Below, one piece after another: positions 1-11,800 of a stretch of 64,000 nt of DNA (positions within the stretch are counted from its first letter, which is position 1; each line of letters opens with the position of its first letter). The DNA comes from Eutypa lata (taxonomy: Eukaryota; Ascomycota; Sordariomycetes; Xylariales; Diatrypaceae). Under the pieces are notes generated by a model. It searched no databases, had not been told where the DNA came from, and worked only from the letters and a program-made list of their open reading frames with translations. The translations under genes were made by a program, and so were the position numbers. The stretch covers positions 2,542,001-2,606,000 of the forward strand of contig JAKULF010000008.1 of the NCBI GenBank assembly GCA_022661535.1, given 5' to 3'.

Positions 1-936
1 TACTCACCTCTCTGGTATATCCGCCACTGTTTTTCACAAAGACTAGGTTATACTAAGACTAAGACTGAAGAGAGGCGCCTTCGAAAGATAGGGAACAGGC
101 TTCAAGCACAGCTCCTAGCGTTGGGCGCGGAGGAATTCAGACGGGAACCACACAAAATGTAAGATGGCCAAGGGGAATATATGTTAGGGATTAACAATAA
201 ATAGCAGTATTATCCGTTATCCCATGCTTTAGTCGATACCAAAGGTTGCTGTCTTCGTTGCCAGTGGCGGCTTCTAGTACAGTTTAGTCTTGGAATTTGA
301 CATTACATTCACCTATTTCGTCAAATAAGAAAGTCCCATAGTTTGTTCATCTTTCTGTAAGGTTTATGAGCCAAATCTCAGAACCAATGAACTAGTAACA
401 TTCAAGTAGACATATCTCCTATTCTACCGCTACCGATATCCAAAATCTTTTTGTAGACTCCGCCGTCGCCAGTACCTGGCCAGTTCGGCACATACATACA
501 AATATACATACATACTGCGAAGCGTATAACTAACGGTGCCGTCTTCCCGTGATGCAGTACTCCCATATATATATAACCCCATACTAGGGCTACTAATGTA
601 AGTAGATATATATATTTTTGCGGACCGGTCGATAACCCCTGACCCCGCTTGCTAGTTGAAGCAGTGGATATGTACTAGCGATAGGTAAGGTCATGTAGAC
701 CGCCTATTATCCAAGTCGGCCTGTCATGACCTCGCACCTCGCGCTACATACATATGTAGCAAGTAGTAGACGCACTAGTAGGACGTGCCGAAGCTACCGA
801 GTAAGCCCATGCGGGCCGGTCCTGTGGGTAGACAGGTGTGTAGGCTGGACACGCACACATGCATACATGGAGGTAGGCACGCACACACGCACGTACGAAC
901 ATGTGAAAATTATACGCCGAAAAAAACGCGAATTTC
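1..936. other. non-coding stretch, downstream of carbonic anhydrase
   Basis: No reading frame resembles a protein I know. The stretch holds short low-complexity tracts (ATAC-type repeats near 495-515 and CA-rich sequence near 848-895). It probably includes the 3' untranslated region of the minus-strand carbonic anhydrase. A gene cut off at the left edge cannot be excluded. Confidence 0.6.
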
Positions 937-2482
937 TCAAAAGGCCTGCATGCCAGCGGCCCCATCGCCCCTGAAGACGAGCTGGGCGTGGCGACCCCTG
1001 ACGACGCCACTCTCGGCACTACCAGGGCCATTGCCGTTGGTACCATTGACGCCATTGGTACCACCGCCTTTCTTCTTCGCCTTGGTAGTGCCGAGCCCGA
1101 GGTCGCGAATGCGGCCCGAGCCAATATCGAAGAGGGTGCCGTGGACCTGGAGGCCCCTCTGCTCGATGGCGTCGCGCACGGCCGCGTTGGCCATGAGCAC
1201 CGCGACGCCGCTCTGGACGTTGAGCTCGGCGAGGCGGAGGGCAGCGCGATGGCTCTTATCGTCGTCGTCGTCGCCGTTCAGGTCGTCGAGCTCCTCGCGG
1301 TGCGCGTCGCGCAGCGCCTTCAGGGGCACGAGCCAGGTGTCGAGCACGCCGCCGACGCGGACGTCGCCGAGGGCGGCGATGGCGCCGCCGCACCCGGAGT
1401 GCCCGCACAGCACCACGTGCTTGACCCGCAGGTGCACGACGGCGTACTCGATGACCGCCGCGGTGTTGATGTCGGTCGGCGACACGATGTTGGCGATGTT
1501 GCGGTGGACGAAGACGTCGCCCGGCTGCAGGCCCAGGATCGTCGTCTCGGGGCAGCGCGAGTCGGAGCAGCCGAGCCAGACTGTGTTGATCATCGTGTCA
1601 GTTCTATTCTAAAAAAAACATGTTTCCGCTTTTTATCTTTGTATTAAAACCATCATAATGAAACCAACAGTATTATCCTCATAGTAATGTCGCGTTGCGG
1701 TGAGGAAGGGTGTAATGGCAATGCGCTGTGTTGTTGCCGTCGTGCCCCATTTTGTTTTGTGGCTGCGTTCGCGTATTCGCGCTTTCGCGCTCACAACACC
1801 ACAGGATAGCCATCACGGCCATTTGATTGTGGTTTATTGGAGGCAGGCAGCGCACAGTCCAGCACGGGCAGCAACAGCGCCTCCAGCGGAAACTGATTCG
1901 TTCGTATCGCCGACGCCAAGCCCACGTGCCAAAACAAATGAAAGCCTTATCCCAATCCATGTTTGTGTTGAGACGTTGCCAAGGCGGAGCGTAGGGGTAC
2001 ATAGAAGCCGGTGGACCAACCCAACAGTGACAGAAGATAACAACAACTTATTAATAAATGAGAAAATGCAAACATTTGGAACTTACGTATGTCAGGGGAC
2101 TGCCCAGAGGCGAGCCTCGAGAAGAACTCCGGATTCTGGTGGCCCTTGTAGCCAGCCCATGCCGAGTTAGATGAGAGCGCGTATGCGAAAGGGTCCTCTG
2201 TTATGTTGCGATGTCCATGTGAGTAAGTAAATCTACCCCTATTATTATGTACTCGAAACAATAAAAAAAGACTTTTTTGAGACAAAACAGATCTCAGATT
2301 TGGAGAGATCTATCTCATTAATCTCAATGAGATGGGCTCCACTATCTCTGGGCGCTGCGCTATTGTTTGCGTGTAGTTATGAATTTGGGAATTTGAGGGT
2401 CCTTCCCTCCTCGGTATTTAGAGTTTAGCGGGGCTGGGCGGTATTGAAATAGTAAAAAGGACTTACGACCAGGCGGCGCCAT
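937..2482 (-). CDS. beta-class carbonic anhydrase
   Basis: Zinc enzyme that interconverts CO2 and bicarbonate, supplying bicarbonate for carboxylation. My model has three exons on the minus strand: 2482-2467 (ATG GCG CCG CCT GGT C), 2197-2087 and 1580-937, giving 256 residues. The joins restore the family sequence around SGQSPDI-LWLGCSDSR. Zinc and catalytic residues are visible: Cys47, Asp49 and Arg51 in the CSDSR motif, then His103 and Cys106 in HSGCGG. The C-terminal part has an acidic stretch (around DDDDD) and a Gly/Asn-rich loop that look lineage-specific. The first intron (269 bp) has a GTAAGT donor and a CAG acceptor; the second (506 bp) is long for a fungus but has a clean GTAAGT donor. 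There is no obvious mitochondrial targeting sequence, so a cytosolic location is inferred. Family identity is very secure; the 16-nt first exon is the least certain part. Confidence 0.9.
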
Positions 2483-4342
2483 CTCTTTGTTTGTTTGATA
2501 TGATAGGGTGTCCGTTTTTTGCTGAAACTGGACTCGAAACCACGAATTCCCTTTGAACTGTCCTCGTGAGGATGAAGATCAGAGGTCGTTGATGGGTGCA
2601 CGTCTAATATAAGCGTACGAAGATAGGTGGTTGAGCGGACTGAAGGATGTATAGCGAAGCCTCGGGAGACGCCGAAAGTCTTGGTCTTGTTCGTGCAGCT
2701 CAGCTATATATGGATATGGCCCTGTAGCCGCTGGTTCCGCTGCAGTATAGCAAGGGGTATTACTGTGCACTCTCTCAGATGGGGGGGAGGAGGGGGGGCG
2801 CCTTCGTTAGAAATATCCCCACGAGGAATCCGCGCGAATAGCGACTACACAGTAGTCTGTGAGGTCCTCGAAGTTGCGCTTCTGCCGACCGAACGCCGAG
2901 GCGGGACAAGTCGAGTAAATATGGTCAGGTGACGGAAGACTCGGTATCCAGAGGGCCACAGAAGTAGAAATGGCCCGAAGTAGCAAGTTGATGCGACGAT
3001 GCGAATGAATAGGAGTAACAACCTTAGGGACGTATAGGTAGGCTAGGTATGCAGAAGGCTACGGGGCGATGAGTGGACTGACTACCGATCGACGGTGATG
3101 GATATGGTACGATGGAGAGAAAAAAAGAGGAAGAGATAGAATTATGAAGGTTGACCTACGTAGTCTTGATAACAATGGAACGGGACTCGAGATTGGTGAC
3201 ACACGCACGGGTATTCTACATATCTGACTTAGGAGGGAGGATCCATCCGACGCCTCTGCTCCGCGGCTGCACCTTCTGTTTTGAAGGCTTCACGAGAGAG
3301 ATCCCCCCTCCTTTCTACCTGGTCGGGGACCCCCCCTTGGCTGGCTTGCTGGCTTGCTTTGCTTGCCTCAAAGTCCAGGGGAGCCCCGGATTTGATGATA
3401 ATATACCTCCAAGACCTCATAATTTACATTATCGGGAAGGGGCAGAGGGGGTTAGCTCTTGGCTACCCTTGGCTATTGATCTGTCAACCTTGTCTGTTAT
3501 CACAGCTTGTATTAGTCTAAAATATTACTAGTTCTGTGACTTTTGGGTAGGTATCGACGCCCCCCCAGTGATGGGACAAAACATGTAAGAACGTGGCGGC
3601 TTGGAACCAGTGCTTGACCGCTGCGCCGCCGCATGCCCCTCCTCAACATAATCCAAGCAATCCAAGGAATCTGAGAAATCTTAAAAAACGAAGTAAGCAT
3701 GGGCTCAACATTTGCCAAGACAAGGCCAAGGGAAACACTTATTATATCTTGTCGCCCAGCTTTTCCAATATTGCATTAATACTCTGGATGTCTCACAAAT
3801 AAAGCCGGACAAAGATTCCTCCCGATCTTCCATATCTTCCACGGGTATGGTTGTACTAAGCATGGTATTTCAGAATCCTAACCAAACTAGTTTGATCGCC
3901 CTGTCACTTTGCTTTGAGTCGGTGAATCATTCCTAGGAATCCTATGATTCGCACACAGCCTATCTCTACGGTGGGGTCAAAATGCCGCAAGGTGCCGACT
4001 AAACGAGATCCATATCCTAGACCTAGTAATAGGTAGATGCTTAATTTACCCCGGACCTAGACTAGCTTGGTAGTTAGTTGTGCACGTGTTACGCATATGC
4101 GACTTCATAAGCGAGGGTTTAATAAGTTGATGACAATTGGCATTTACACAGGAGGCTGCATGGGGTCTTCTTAAATTTGTTGTTCATCTTCACATTGCTC
4201 GTTGGTCAAAGCTTCAGTTGAGGCAGGAGTAGCTGTAGACTCAAATCCATATGGTTGGTATTCCATTTTATCCCCCCAACGCCGGAACAGTAGTGCAAAG
4301 CTAGATAACTCCCTTGACCATGACCATGACCGAATGCAATGC
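2483..4342. other. intergenic, no gene seen
   Basis: Contains the promoter of the carbonic anhydrase at its left end and the 3' region of the eL8 gene at its right end. A G-rich tract lies near 2780-2800. No coding sequence, tRNA or repeat is supported. Confidence 0.55.
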
Positions 4343-5497
4343 TTAGACCTTGATGGCCGACTCGATGGCCTTCTTGTTCTTCTCAATGCGCTTGTTAGCC
4401 TTGGCGCCCATGATACCACCACCCCATTGCCGTCTAGCGTTCTCGCTGTTGGCTAGGTAACCATCCTTGACAGCGCTGACGAGCTTGGAGAGCTCGCTCT
4501 TGTCCTCAGAGCGGACTTCAGTGACAGCCAGGACGGCAGCGGTCTATTACGCGTTAGCAGAAGCCCTTCCCTATCATCCAGGAAAGTGGATGCAAACCTT
4601 CTTGTGGACAACAGTTCCGAGACGGGCCTTGCCCTTGATGATGGCGTAGGGAACACCCATCTTTCTGCATAGAGCAGGCAGGAAGATGACCAGCTCGATA
4701 GGGTCAACATCGTTAGGGATGAGGACAAGAGAAGCCTTCTTGTTCTCGATCAGGCCAACAACGTGGTTGAGACCGTACTTGACAGTGTAAGGCTTCTTGC
4801 TGACATCCTCCTTCTTCTTGCCCTCCTTGATGGCGGTAGCCTCCTTGAGGAGACGCTCCTTCTTCTCGGCCTTGGTCTCAGGTCGGTACTTGTTGAGGAG
4901 CTTGAAAGCCTGGGCGGCAGTGTTGCGGTCAAGGACATGCTGGAACTGGGAGATCGCAGGCGGGACCTTGAGGCGCATGTTGATGATCTTTCGCTGGCGC
5001 TGAAGGCGGACATACTCGGGCCACTTCACCATGCGGGAAAGGTTGCGGCGGGGCTGGAGATCCTGGCCGATACCGAAGTTTCGGGTGCGCTTCTCGATGA
5101 GAGGGTTCTGGAACACAGTTAGTACCATGAGAACAATGCCAAGTGGAGTTGGGTTAGATTATGAGTACTGACCTTAGGAGCCTTCTTCGCACCCGCCTTG
5201 GACGAACCAAAGGGAGCCGGAGCGGCCTTCTTACCGGATTTGGGAGGCTATCATTGAGGAAGAAGACATCAGCAAATGTTTTTTCATTGACTGCGTGTCT
5301 TTCTTGAACTCTAGAGAGATTGATTGAAGGTGACATTTCTGTACACACATGCAATACAAATCTCAAGCCAGATCATCACCTGCGTCCGAAGACGACAGGC
5401 GGAAACATGAACATCTCAACTAGTGAGAGCCATAGACAAATCCAATTAATTGAATGTGCTAGAGCACATCCAATTCAGATATCTAGAAACTTACCAT
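4343..5497 (-). CDS. RPL8: 60S ribosomal protein eL8 (yeast L8, human L7a)
   Basis: Structural protein of the large cytosolic ribosomal subunit, of the eL8/L7Ae family. Four coding exons on the minus strand: 5497-5495 (the ATG alone), 5247-5173, 5107-4598 and 4543-4343, giving 262 residues, the usual length for this protein. The N-terminus reads [19 protein letters not shown], and the body carries the family stretches [48 protein letters not shown] and [12 protein letters not shown]. The last exon supplies [11 protein letters not shown] and the basic C-terminus. Introns have GTAAGT, GTCAGT and GTTTGC donors. The first intron separates the start codon from the rest of the protein, an arrangement seen in other fungal ribosomal protein genes. 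The gene is head to head with NCS6, about 466 bp apart. Strong expression is expected from the family. Confidence 0.97.
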
Positions 5498-5963
5498 GGT
5501 GATCGTTGGGCGTGAGGTCGTTGTTGGTGATGTTGACCGTCTGGAATACTGGATAGGAATGAAGGAAAAAAAAAGACCTAAAAAGTTCGCGACAATTGAT
5601 TAAATGAGAAAGTACAAAATTGTTGTGGGAAGCTTTGGGCCTAGTAGGGTTTGCGGAGTAGGGCGGCAGATTATCGGATTCTTTAGATAGCAGGATAGCT
5701 GCCCAAAAGAAGACTAGCGTTGAATGGCGATTGCCCCTCCTTGAAGGATGTACCTTTGTACCTTCTCATTAGAGGTTTGCCCCTCGGAAGATTTCGCTAG
5801 CAATGACCGATAAGGGAGACAGACTTCTGAGGTTGAGTCAGTCTCATCATCATGAATGATATTGGAGCGAACCTTTCTTTCTTTCATCCATGAACATTTA
5901 CGAAATATTACATATAAATTTATGTTCTCGACGCAACGATAAATCGTGACAAAATTTCCCAGG
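5498..5963. promoter_or_regulatory. shared divergent promoter region of RPL8 and NCS6
   Basis: The 466 bp between the RPL8 start (minus) and the NCS6 start (plus) must hold both promoters and 5' leaders. I see a short A-rich tract near 5565-5582 but no motif I can assign. The existence of the promoters follows from gene arrangement only. Confidence 0.5.
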
Positions 5964-7181
5964 ATGCCTCCCGCCCTTTGTGCAATTTGCAAGACGGAGC
6001 GGGCGCTTATCAAGCGGCCCAAGAATCACCAAAAGCTCTGCAAAGGCTGCTTCATCCATATATTTGAAGATGAAGTTCACCATACCATAACATCATCTGA
6101 GCTATTCTTTCCGGGAGAACAGGTAGCTATTGGGGCATCAGGTGGCAAAGATTCTACGGTTTTAGCATCAGTTTTGAAGACCTTGAATGAGAGGCACAAC
6201 TACGGGGTGGATCTAGTGCTACTGAGTATCGACGAGGGCATTAAGGGGTATCGGGACGACTCTCTAGAAACAGTCAAACGCAATGCCATGCAGTATGATA
6301 TGCCATTGAAAATTGTTGGATACGATGAGCTCTACGGATGGACCATGGACCAAGTTGTTGAAACTATTGGAAAGAAGGGGAACTGCACCTATTGCGGCGT
6401 ATTTCGGCGGCAAGCTTTGGATCGAGGAGCCAAGATGCTTGGTATTAAACATGTCGTCACGGGCCACAACGCCGATGATGTTGCGGAAACCGTTCTCATG
6501 AACCTGCTTCGAGGAGACTTGCCACGATTATCGAGAAGTACTAGTATTGTTACCGGAAGTAATGCAAGCGAGGTTAAGCGAAGCAAACCACTGAAGTACG
6601 CTTATGAGAAGGAGATCGTTCTATATGCACATCACAAGAAGCTGGACTATTTTAGCACCGAATGCATTTACAGCCCCGAAGCATTTCGTGGCAGCGCTCG
6701 GAGCTTAATCAAGAACCTGGAGAAGGTCCGCCCTAGTGCAATATTAGATATAGTGCGCAGTGGTGAGGATATGGCCAGATTGGTCCCCGGCGCTGTACCA
6801 GATTCGTGCGGCTGCAAGAGCAATGCATCGTCTACTCAGACACCTGTGGAGGAAGACAGTGTCGGCGGTTGCGGCTCAACAAACGGGCGGGCAGCCGGCG
6901 GAGAGATGGCTGCGATGGAGAAACAGCTTAGAGAGAACGAAGCTGCGGAAGACAAAAGCCTCGAGACAGAGGTTACCCTCCCTAAGGCTGAAGGACAACG
7001 TCACGACCGGAAGAAACAACCTAACGTCCGGTCCAAGCCCGGAACCAAAGCACTCCCCATCATCCCTAAGCAGAAGCTCGGTACCTGCGAGAAGTGTGGT
7101 TATATGTCAAGTCAAAAACTTTGTCAGGCATGCATGTTGCTCGAGGGTTTGAACAAGAACAGAGCAGAAATCACGATCTGA
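5964..7181 (+). CDS. NCS6: cytoplasmic tRNA 2-thiolation protein 1 (NCS6/CTU1)
   Basis: Adenylates U34 of the Lys, Glu and Gln tRNAs so that sulfur from the Urm1 pathway can be added, working with NCS2/CTU2. A single exon of 405 residues. The PP-loop SGGKDS is at residues 59-64. The N-terminal zinc-binding pairs C6-x2-C9 and C26-x2-C29 are present, as is the central CTYCGVFRR motif, and the C-terminus ends with another cysteine cluster (CEKCG ... CQAC). The family stretches [20 protein letters not shown] and [11 protein letters not shown] are intact. I start at 5964 ([10 protein letters not shown]), which is where the family begins; the frame is open a few codons further upstream without an ATG. 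Residues about 270-370 are a low-complexity linker before the last zinc motif, longer than in yeast. It is convergent with the NDUFA1-type gene, leaving 229 bp between stop codons. Confidence 0.96.
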   Translation: MPPALCAICKTERALIKRPKNHQKLCKGCFIHIFEDEVHHTITSSELFFPGEQVAIGASGGKDSTVLASVLKTLNERHNYGVDLVLLSIDEGIKGYRDDSLETVKRNAMQYDMPLKIVGYDELYGWTMDQVVETIGKKGNCTYCGVFRRQALDRGAKMLGIKHVVTGHNADDVAETVLMNLLRGDLPRLSRSTSIVTGSNASEVKRSKPLKYAYEKEIVLYAHHKKLDYFSTECIYSPEAFRGSARSLIKNLEKVRPSAILDIVRSGEDMARLVPGAVPDSCGCKSNASSTQTPVEEDSVGGCGSTNGRAAGGEMAAMEKQLRENEAAEDKSLETEVTLPKAEGQRHDRKKQPNVRSKPGTKALPIIPKQKLGTCEKCGYMSSQKLCQACMLLEGLNKNRAEITI

Positions 7182-7410
7182 AAATTCAAGACATAGGATA
7201 TTTGGCGTTACGGTTGGCATGATGGGTGGGCACTCTATATAGAACCATGGACATGATACCCTTATAAACACTGGAAGAAAATAAAATAGGTTGATGATCG
7301 ATAACATCTGTGATTTGTGGGATATGTCGGTCTTTGTACAATTGGGTGACCGCGGTGTTCGTCCATATTTCTTCTCTTTCATTTCCTTCGTCTTTGCTGT
7401 CTTTCCTCTT

Positions 7411-7936
7411 TTACGAAAATCGCTTCTCAACCTATATTCAAGGTTAGTAACTCTGCCCCTATTCACCCGTAGTCATGCCATCAAACATACTCTCCAAGCG
7501 TTGTTGAGCTCGAAGCCTGGCGGTGCTATCGCCGCATCGCTTTGCCCTCGCAGTAGGCCTGTAAGTCGTCGGTCCCGATCCATCACTAGCAAAAAGTAAT
7601 AGTCAGCCACTGTGTCTTCCATGGAAAAGGGACCCTTTGTAATCTCAGTTGCCGTACTTTGCTGTGAAATAGGTTAGCATCCTTCAATATTGTGGTATGG
7701 ATATACTGATGTCGTCTTACTCTATCCCATTGGTCTAGCGACCGTCGCTGTCGCTTGCCACCGTTCTGCATGTTTTTGAACTTGGACATGCCGGCACCGG
7801 TCGCGCCAAACATCTACCGCTCCTATTAATATCATTTTCCTATAATATATCGCAATTGGTGTGAAGTCGATTCGGAGGAATGCCTTACAGCAAGGATGAT
7901 TCCATAGGGAATCAAGGCTTCGAAAGGGATGGCCAT
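7411..7936 (-). CDS. NADH:ubiquinone oxidoreductase NDUFA1/MWFE-type subunit
   Basis: Small single-span accessory subunit of mitochondrial respiratory complex I. Five coding exons on the minus strand: 7936-7889, 7813-7721, 7661-7658 (four bases, CAAA), 7585-7491 and 7431-7411, giving 86 residues. The protein opens MAIPFEALIPYGIILA with the membrane segment, followed by MFGATGAGMSKFKN, and continues through WDRQMMDRDRRLTG, APPGFELNNAWR and VEKRFS. From memory of the family, the QMMDRDRRLTG stretch is strongly conserved in fungi, and it is obtained only by using the 4-nt microexon. The introns flanking the microexon have branch points GCTAAC and GCTGAC and AG acceptors. Retaining the 72-nt intron would also stay in frame but would insert 24 residues in the conserved stretch. 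Identity is secure; the microexon is a model that RNA reads should confirm. Confidence 0.85.
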
Positions 7937-8806
7937 TTCGGTTAATGACGAAGCTATAATAGCACAATAAGTTAGCATTTATGATATATGACAGCAGATA
8001 GCAATGGCAAGTCGTACATACAAGTGGTTTAGCCAAATTCGCAGAGACAATCCTAATCGTTACTCAATAGGTCGTACCTATCATGAACTTGCGATAATTG
8101 AGGTCAACGATGATGGACTTAACTAATTGGTGCCTGCGATGTCAGGTTGCGACTTTGGAAAGGGAGCTTGGACCAGATATTGTGCAGTGCACGAGCTGGC
8201 TAGGGAACTCTGCGGGAGACGCCTGGACGCTAGTTAAGCTTTCCCACATTCGCTTACTAACTTTAGTGGAGCAATAATTGCACCAACCAGGTGCACAGTC
8301 AACTGCACCTGCATCAATTGGCGGCGAACTCCACGAGTGTTCGCGATAACCACTGACGTGATAGCGACTGCTACTGCTATTGAGGAGCAAGTTATCGTTA
8401 CCACTGCATCTGGTTGGAACCTCATCAACTAACCCTAGCGTTACGCGACGACCCTACTAAAGAAACTGTTTACATCTTCAAGTTATCGCATCATTCTTTA
8501 TTCCATCCATATTCTTCGCGTTCCGTGACGACTGTTATCTACAGATTCTCGAAGCCGGATGCCTCTATGAAGCTCTTACCTTCCCGCACTACCTTCCATT
8601 TGCGATCCCACAATCTGAATTAGCTTCAGATCTCTCAGTTTGTTTATATCGGAATGCGACACACCGTTCGATAACCCAAACCGACGCGCGAGTTGGAGGA
8701 GCTTACAGTTGCCTGGCCTTGCCACACCACCTATTTTGCGCAAACCTCACTATTCATCGACTTCTGGTATTATTGCACCCTTTATCGACTTGGACTGCGC
8801 GTTACT
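7937..8806. other. divergent intergenic region between NDUFA1-type and MYST genes
   Basis: These 870 bp separate two genes transcribed away from each other and must contain both promoters and leaders. The open frame upstream of the MYST start codon is not conserved-looking protein. No regulatory motif was recognised. Confidence 0.5.
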
Positions 8807-11800
8807 ATGGCAAATGCGCAGATCATGCAGGAAGAACTTCAACAAAGTGTATTACTCTCCGAGGAGGATGCTGATTTCGAGGAAGACAACGCGAACAACA
8901 CCGTGGATGTAGATGGTAGTGCACCTGCAAACTTGGACAACTCCTCTGGAGACGCCGAGTCTGCGCAGCGAAATCATGAACAAGCCCCCGAAGATCCATC
9001 CGAAGAATACAGCGAGGTCGATGCCGACGCCGACGCCGATGCTGAAGAGGGTGTAACGGCTCAACCAGATGAGCAAGAAGACTTGGACAATATGTCAGAA
9101 GACGATGATGCTAGCGCACAAGATGACGAGGAGTCCGATAGCGAAATGGGCGGCATACATGATGACAACGTTTTTGAGGACGAAGATGCCGAAGGAGATG
9201 AAGAAGCTATAGACGCGCCCAAGGACCATCCGAATGCTATTGCCAGCGATATGGAGGACGAGGAAGAAGACGAGGATGAAGGCGTTGGTGCGGTCAAGAT
9301 AAAGCCTGGAGAGACGGATGAGTCCGAGAGTGAAAGTGAAGACGATGCCAGTCTTGCTTCTGGCGGCTCAAGTGATCATAGCGATCAGGAGTCGGTAGCA
9401 GAATGGGAAGAAACAGTAGAAAATGAGGATGAGGACGATGACGATGACGAGTCAGAAGCTGTCACTAACAATTGCATGTTCTGCAAGAAACCAGAAGAAG
9501 ACGACCCTGCAGAGGAGTTTGAGTCTTATTTAGCCTGCAAAGGCTGCGGAGACCACGGTACGTGTTTGTCTTCTTGGTTCAGACTTGACAGCACGGTTAC
9601 TAATTTAACATTATAGCACACCAGCAATGCGCCAGGGATGCCAATGCTCTCGATGATGATGGTGGTAAGTTGAAAATCACGCCTGCACCATTGTTGCTAT
9701 TCGAAATTCTAACCGGTTCCATTAATAGCTACATCACAATGGAAATGCCCAGAATGCAGTGGCAACGATGAGAATTATGAATCCGAAGCTGATGGTGCCG
9801 ACGAGGCAGCGGAACATGATCAAGAAATAAATAGGAATGACGTAGAAGACGGTGACGTATCCCCGACGTCCACCAGGCGGTCTTCAGTCCCTAAAATTGC
9901 AAGAGATCTACTTGCTACTCAAAGGGGCATGGATAAGCCAGATTCACACTCTGTTTTCAATCAGCTTGTACTCGACGAGGACCCTATGGATGGCTCGCGA
10001 GTTTTGAGAAAAAGAAAAACCTCGTCAGTTGAGGTCGAAGATCTAGATCTAGATGTTATGTCCCTGAGAAAACGTCGGAAAAACACGCCAGATGGGTCTA
10101 TCCAAGATGATACGACTCAAAATGAAAAGGTAAATGGGGGAGCGGAAGGGTCGGTACGACCGAGGTCTGCGCGTTCGCTTAGACTTAAAACCTCCAATTC
10201 TGGAGCTCAGTGCGTCGTGGTTAAGAAGTCGCGTTCCAGTTTAGTGGTAAGGATGCGGGTAGATGCTACAGAGCTTGGGCGAATACTTTCTCAAAACTCC
10301 AAACCAACCCGCAAACGCCCAGGCCGGACTGCCACATCCCGGTCATCTCGAACTGGTGCATCTTCCTCAACAGCTGTACACAGTTCAGCTGTCGCTGCAG
10401 AGCCACCACTCGCTATGGCACCAGTCTTCCCTTCAAGCTATTCACAACCCTTTTATTCCTTCTATGATAAAGAGGCAGATGAGTTGAAGGGCAAACCTTA
10501 CGGCGGTATCCTGACTGAGGAACAGGCTGACACAACCAAAACATTGCCTACCAAAGATGATAGGCGGCGATTCGACGAGGCAAAACAAAAGGCCGAAGAG
10601 GAATGGAGAAATCGTTTGCTCGCTATGCAGGCAGAAGCTGAACCTCATCCGGTGAGGAAATCCAAGAAATCTGCTGGTCCTGCGAGTCAAATCGAGCGCA
10701 TCGAATTTGGTGGCTGGGAGATTGATACCTGGTACGCAGCTCCATATCCCGAGGAGTACAGTCGTAATAGTGTGCTGTACATCTGCGAATTTTGCTTGAA
10801 GTACATGAACTCCGATTATGTCGCGTGGCGGCATAAGCTCAAGTGCCCCGCCAAGCATCCTCCCGGCGATGAAATTTACCGCCATGGATCTATCTCATTC
10901 TTCGAGGTAGATGGTCGCAAGAATCCAGTTTATTGTCAGAACCTATGCCTGCTGGCAAAATTATTCTTAGGGTCCAAGACCTTGTACTATGATGTCGAAC
11001 CCTTCTTATTCTACGTCCTTTGCGAGTATGACGACCTCGGTTATCATTTCGTCGGTTACTTTTCGAAAGAGAAACGTGCAAGTAGCCAGAACAACGTTAG
11101 TTGCATCCTCACGCTACCTATCCATCAACGAAAGGGATACGGTAATCTGCTCATCGATTTCTCATACCTATTGACTCGGGTCGAGGAGAAGACGGGATCC
11201 CCCGAGAAGCCTCTTTCCGACATGGGACTAGTCTCGTATCGAAACTATTGGAGGCTCATAATATCAAGGTATCTAATAGATGCCTTACCGGAGGATAAGT
11301 CACAGAAGAAAGGCGTCAGCATCCGAAAAATATCCGACGATACTGGAATGGTCCCAGACGATGTTATCTCTGCTTTGGAAGGTTTACGATGTTTGGTGCG
11401 CGACCCTGTTACCGGACTCTACGCCTTCCGCGTTGACCTAGCGTACTGCCGCCAATATGTTGAAAAGTGGGAGGCAAAGAATTATGTTAGCCTTAACCCT
11501 AAAGTACTTACCTGGACGCCCTATGTAATGGGCCGCAGCAACGCTACAAACTTCGAACTGGGACCCGCTCTTAACACTATCGCTCCTCGTGAAGAGGATG
11601 AAGACACAAAAGCTGTTCATGCCCTTGAAGAGAGTGGCATTGCAACTGGTGATTTCGCAATCAACAGCCAAGTCAGCCAGAAGTCAACTCTAGAATCAGA
11701 GCCAGCTGTTCTCGAATCGACAGAGCCTAATGATCACACTGTCGTCGAGCTAGCAGGAGCCACAAAGCTCAATGGCATTGGGAATGAGAATGGCGAGGAG

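Noticed and set aside
988..1647. Long open frame on the plus strand opposite the carbonic anhydrase.
   Set aside because: It is the GC-rich antisense shadow of the real exon, with Ala/Val/Glu-biased translation and no family similarity.
5248..5494. Possible C/D-box snoRNA in RPL8 intron 1 (GTGATGA box and a distant CTGA on the minus strand).
   Set aside because: No terminal stem flanks the boxes and no internal C'/D' pair or clear guide region was seen; both boxes are short enough to occur by chance.
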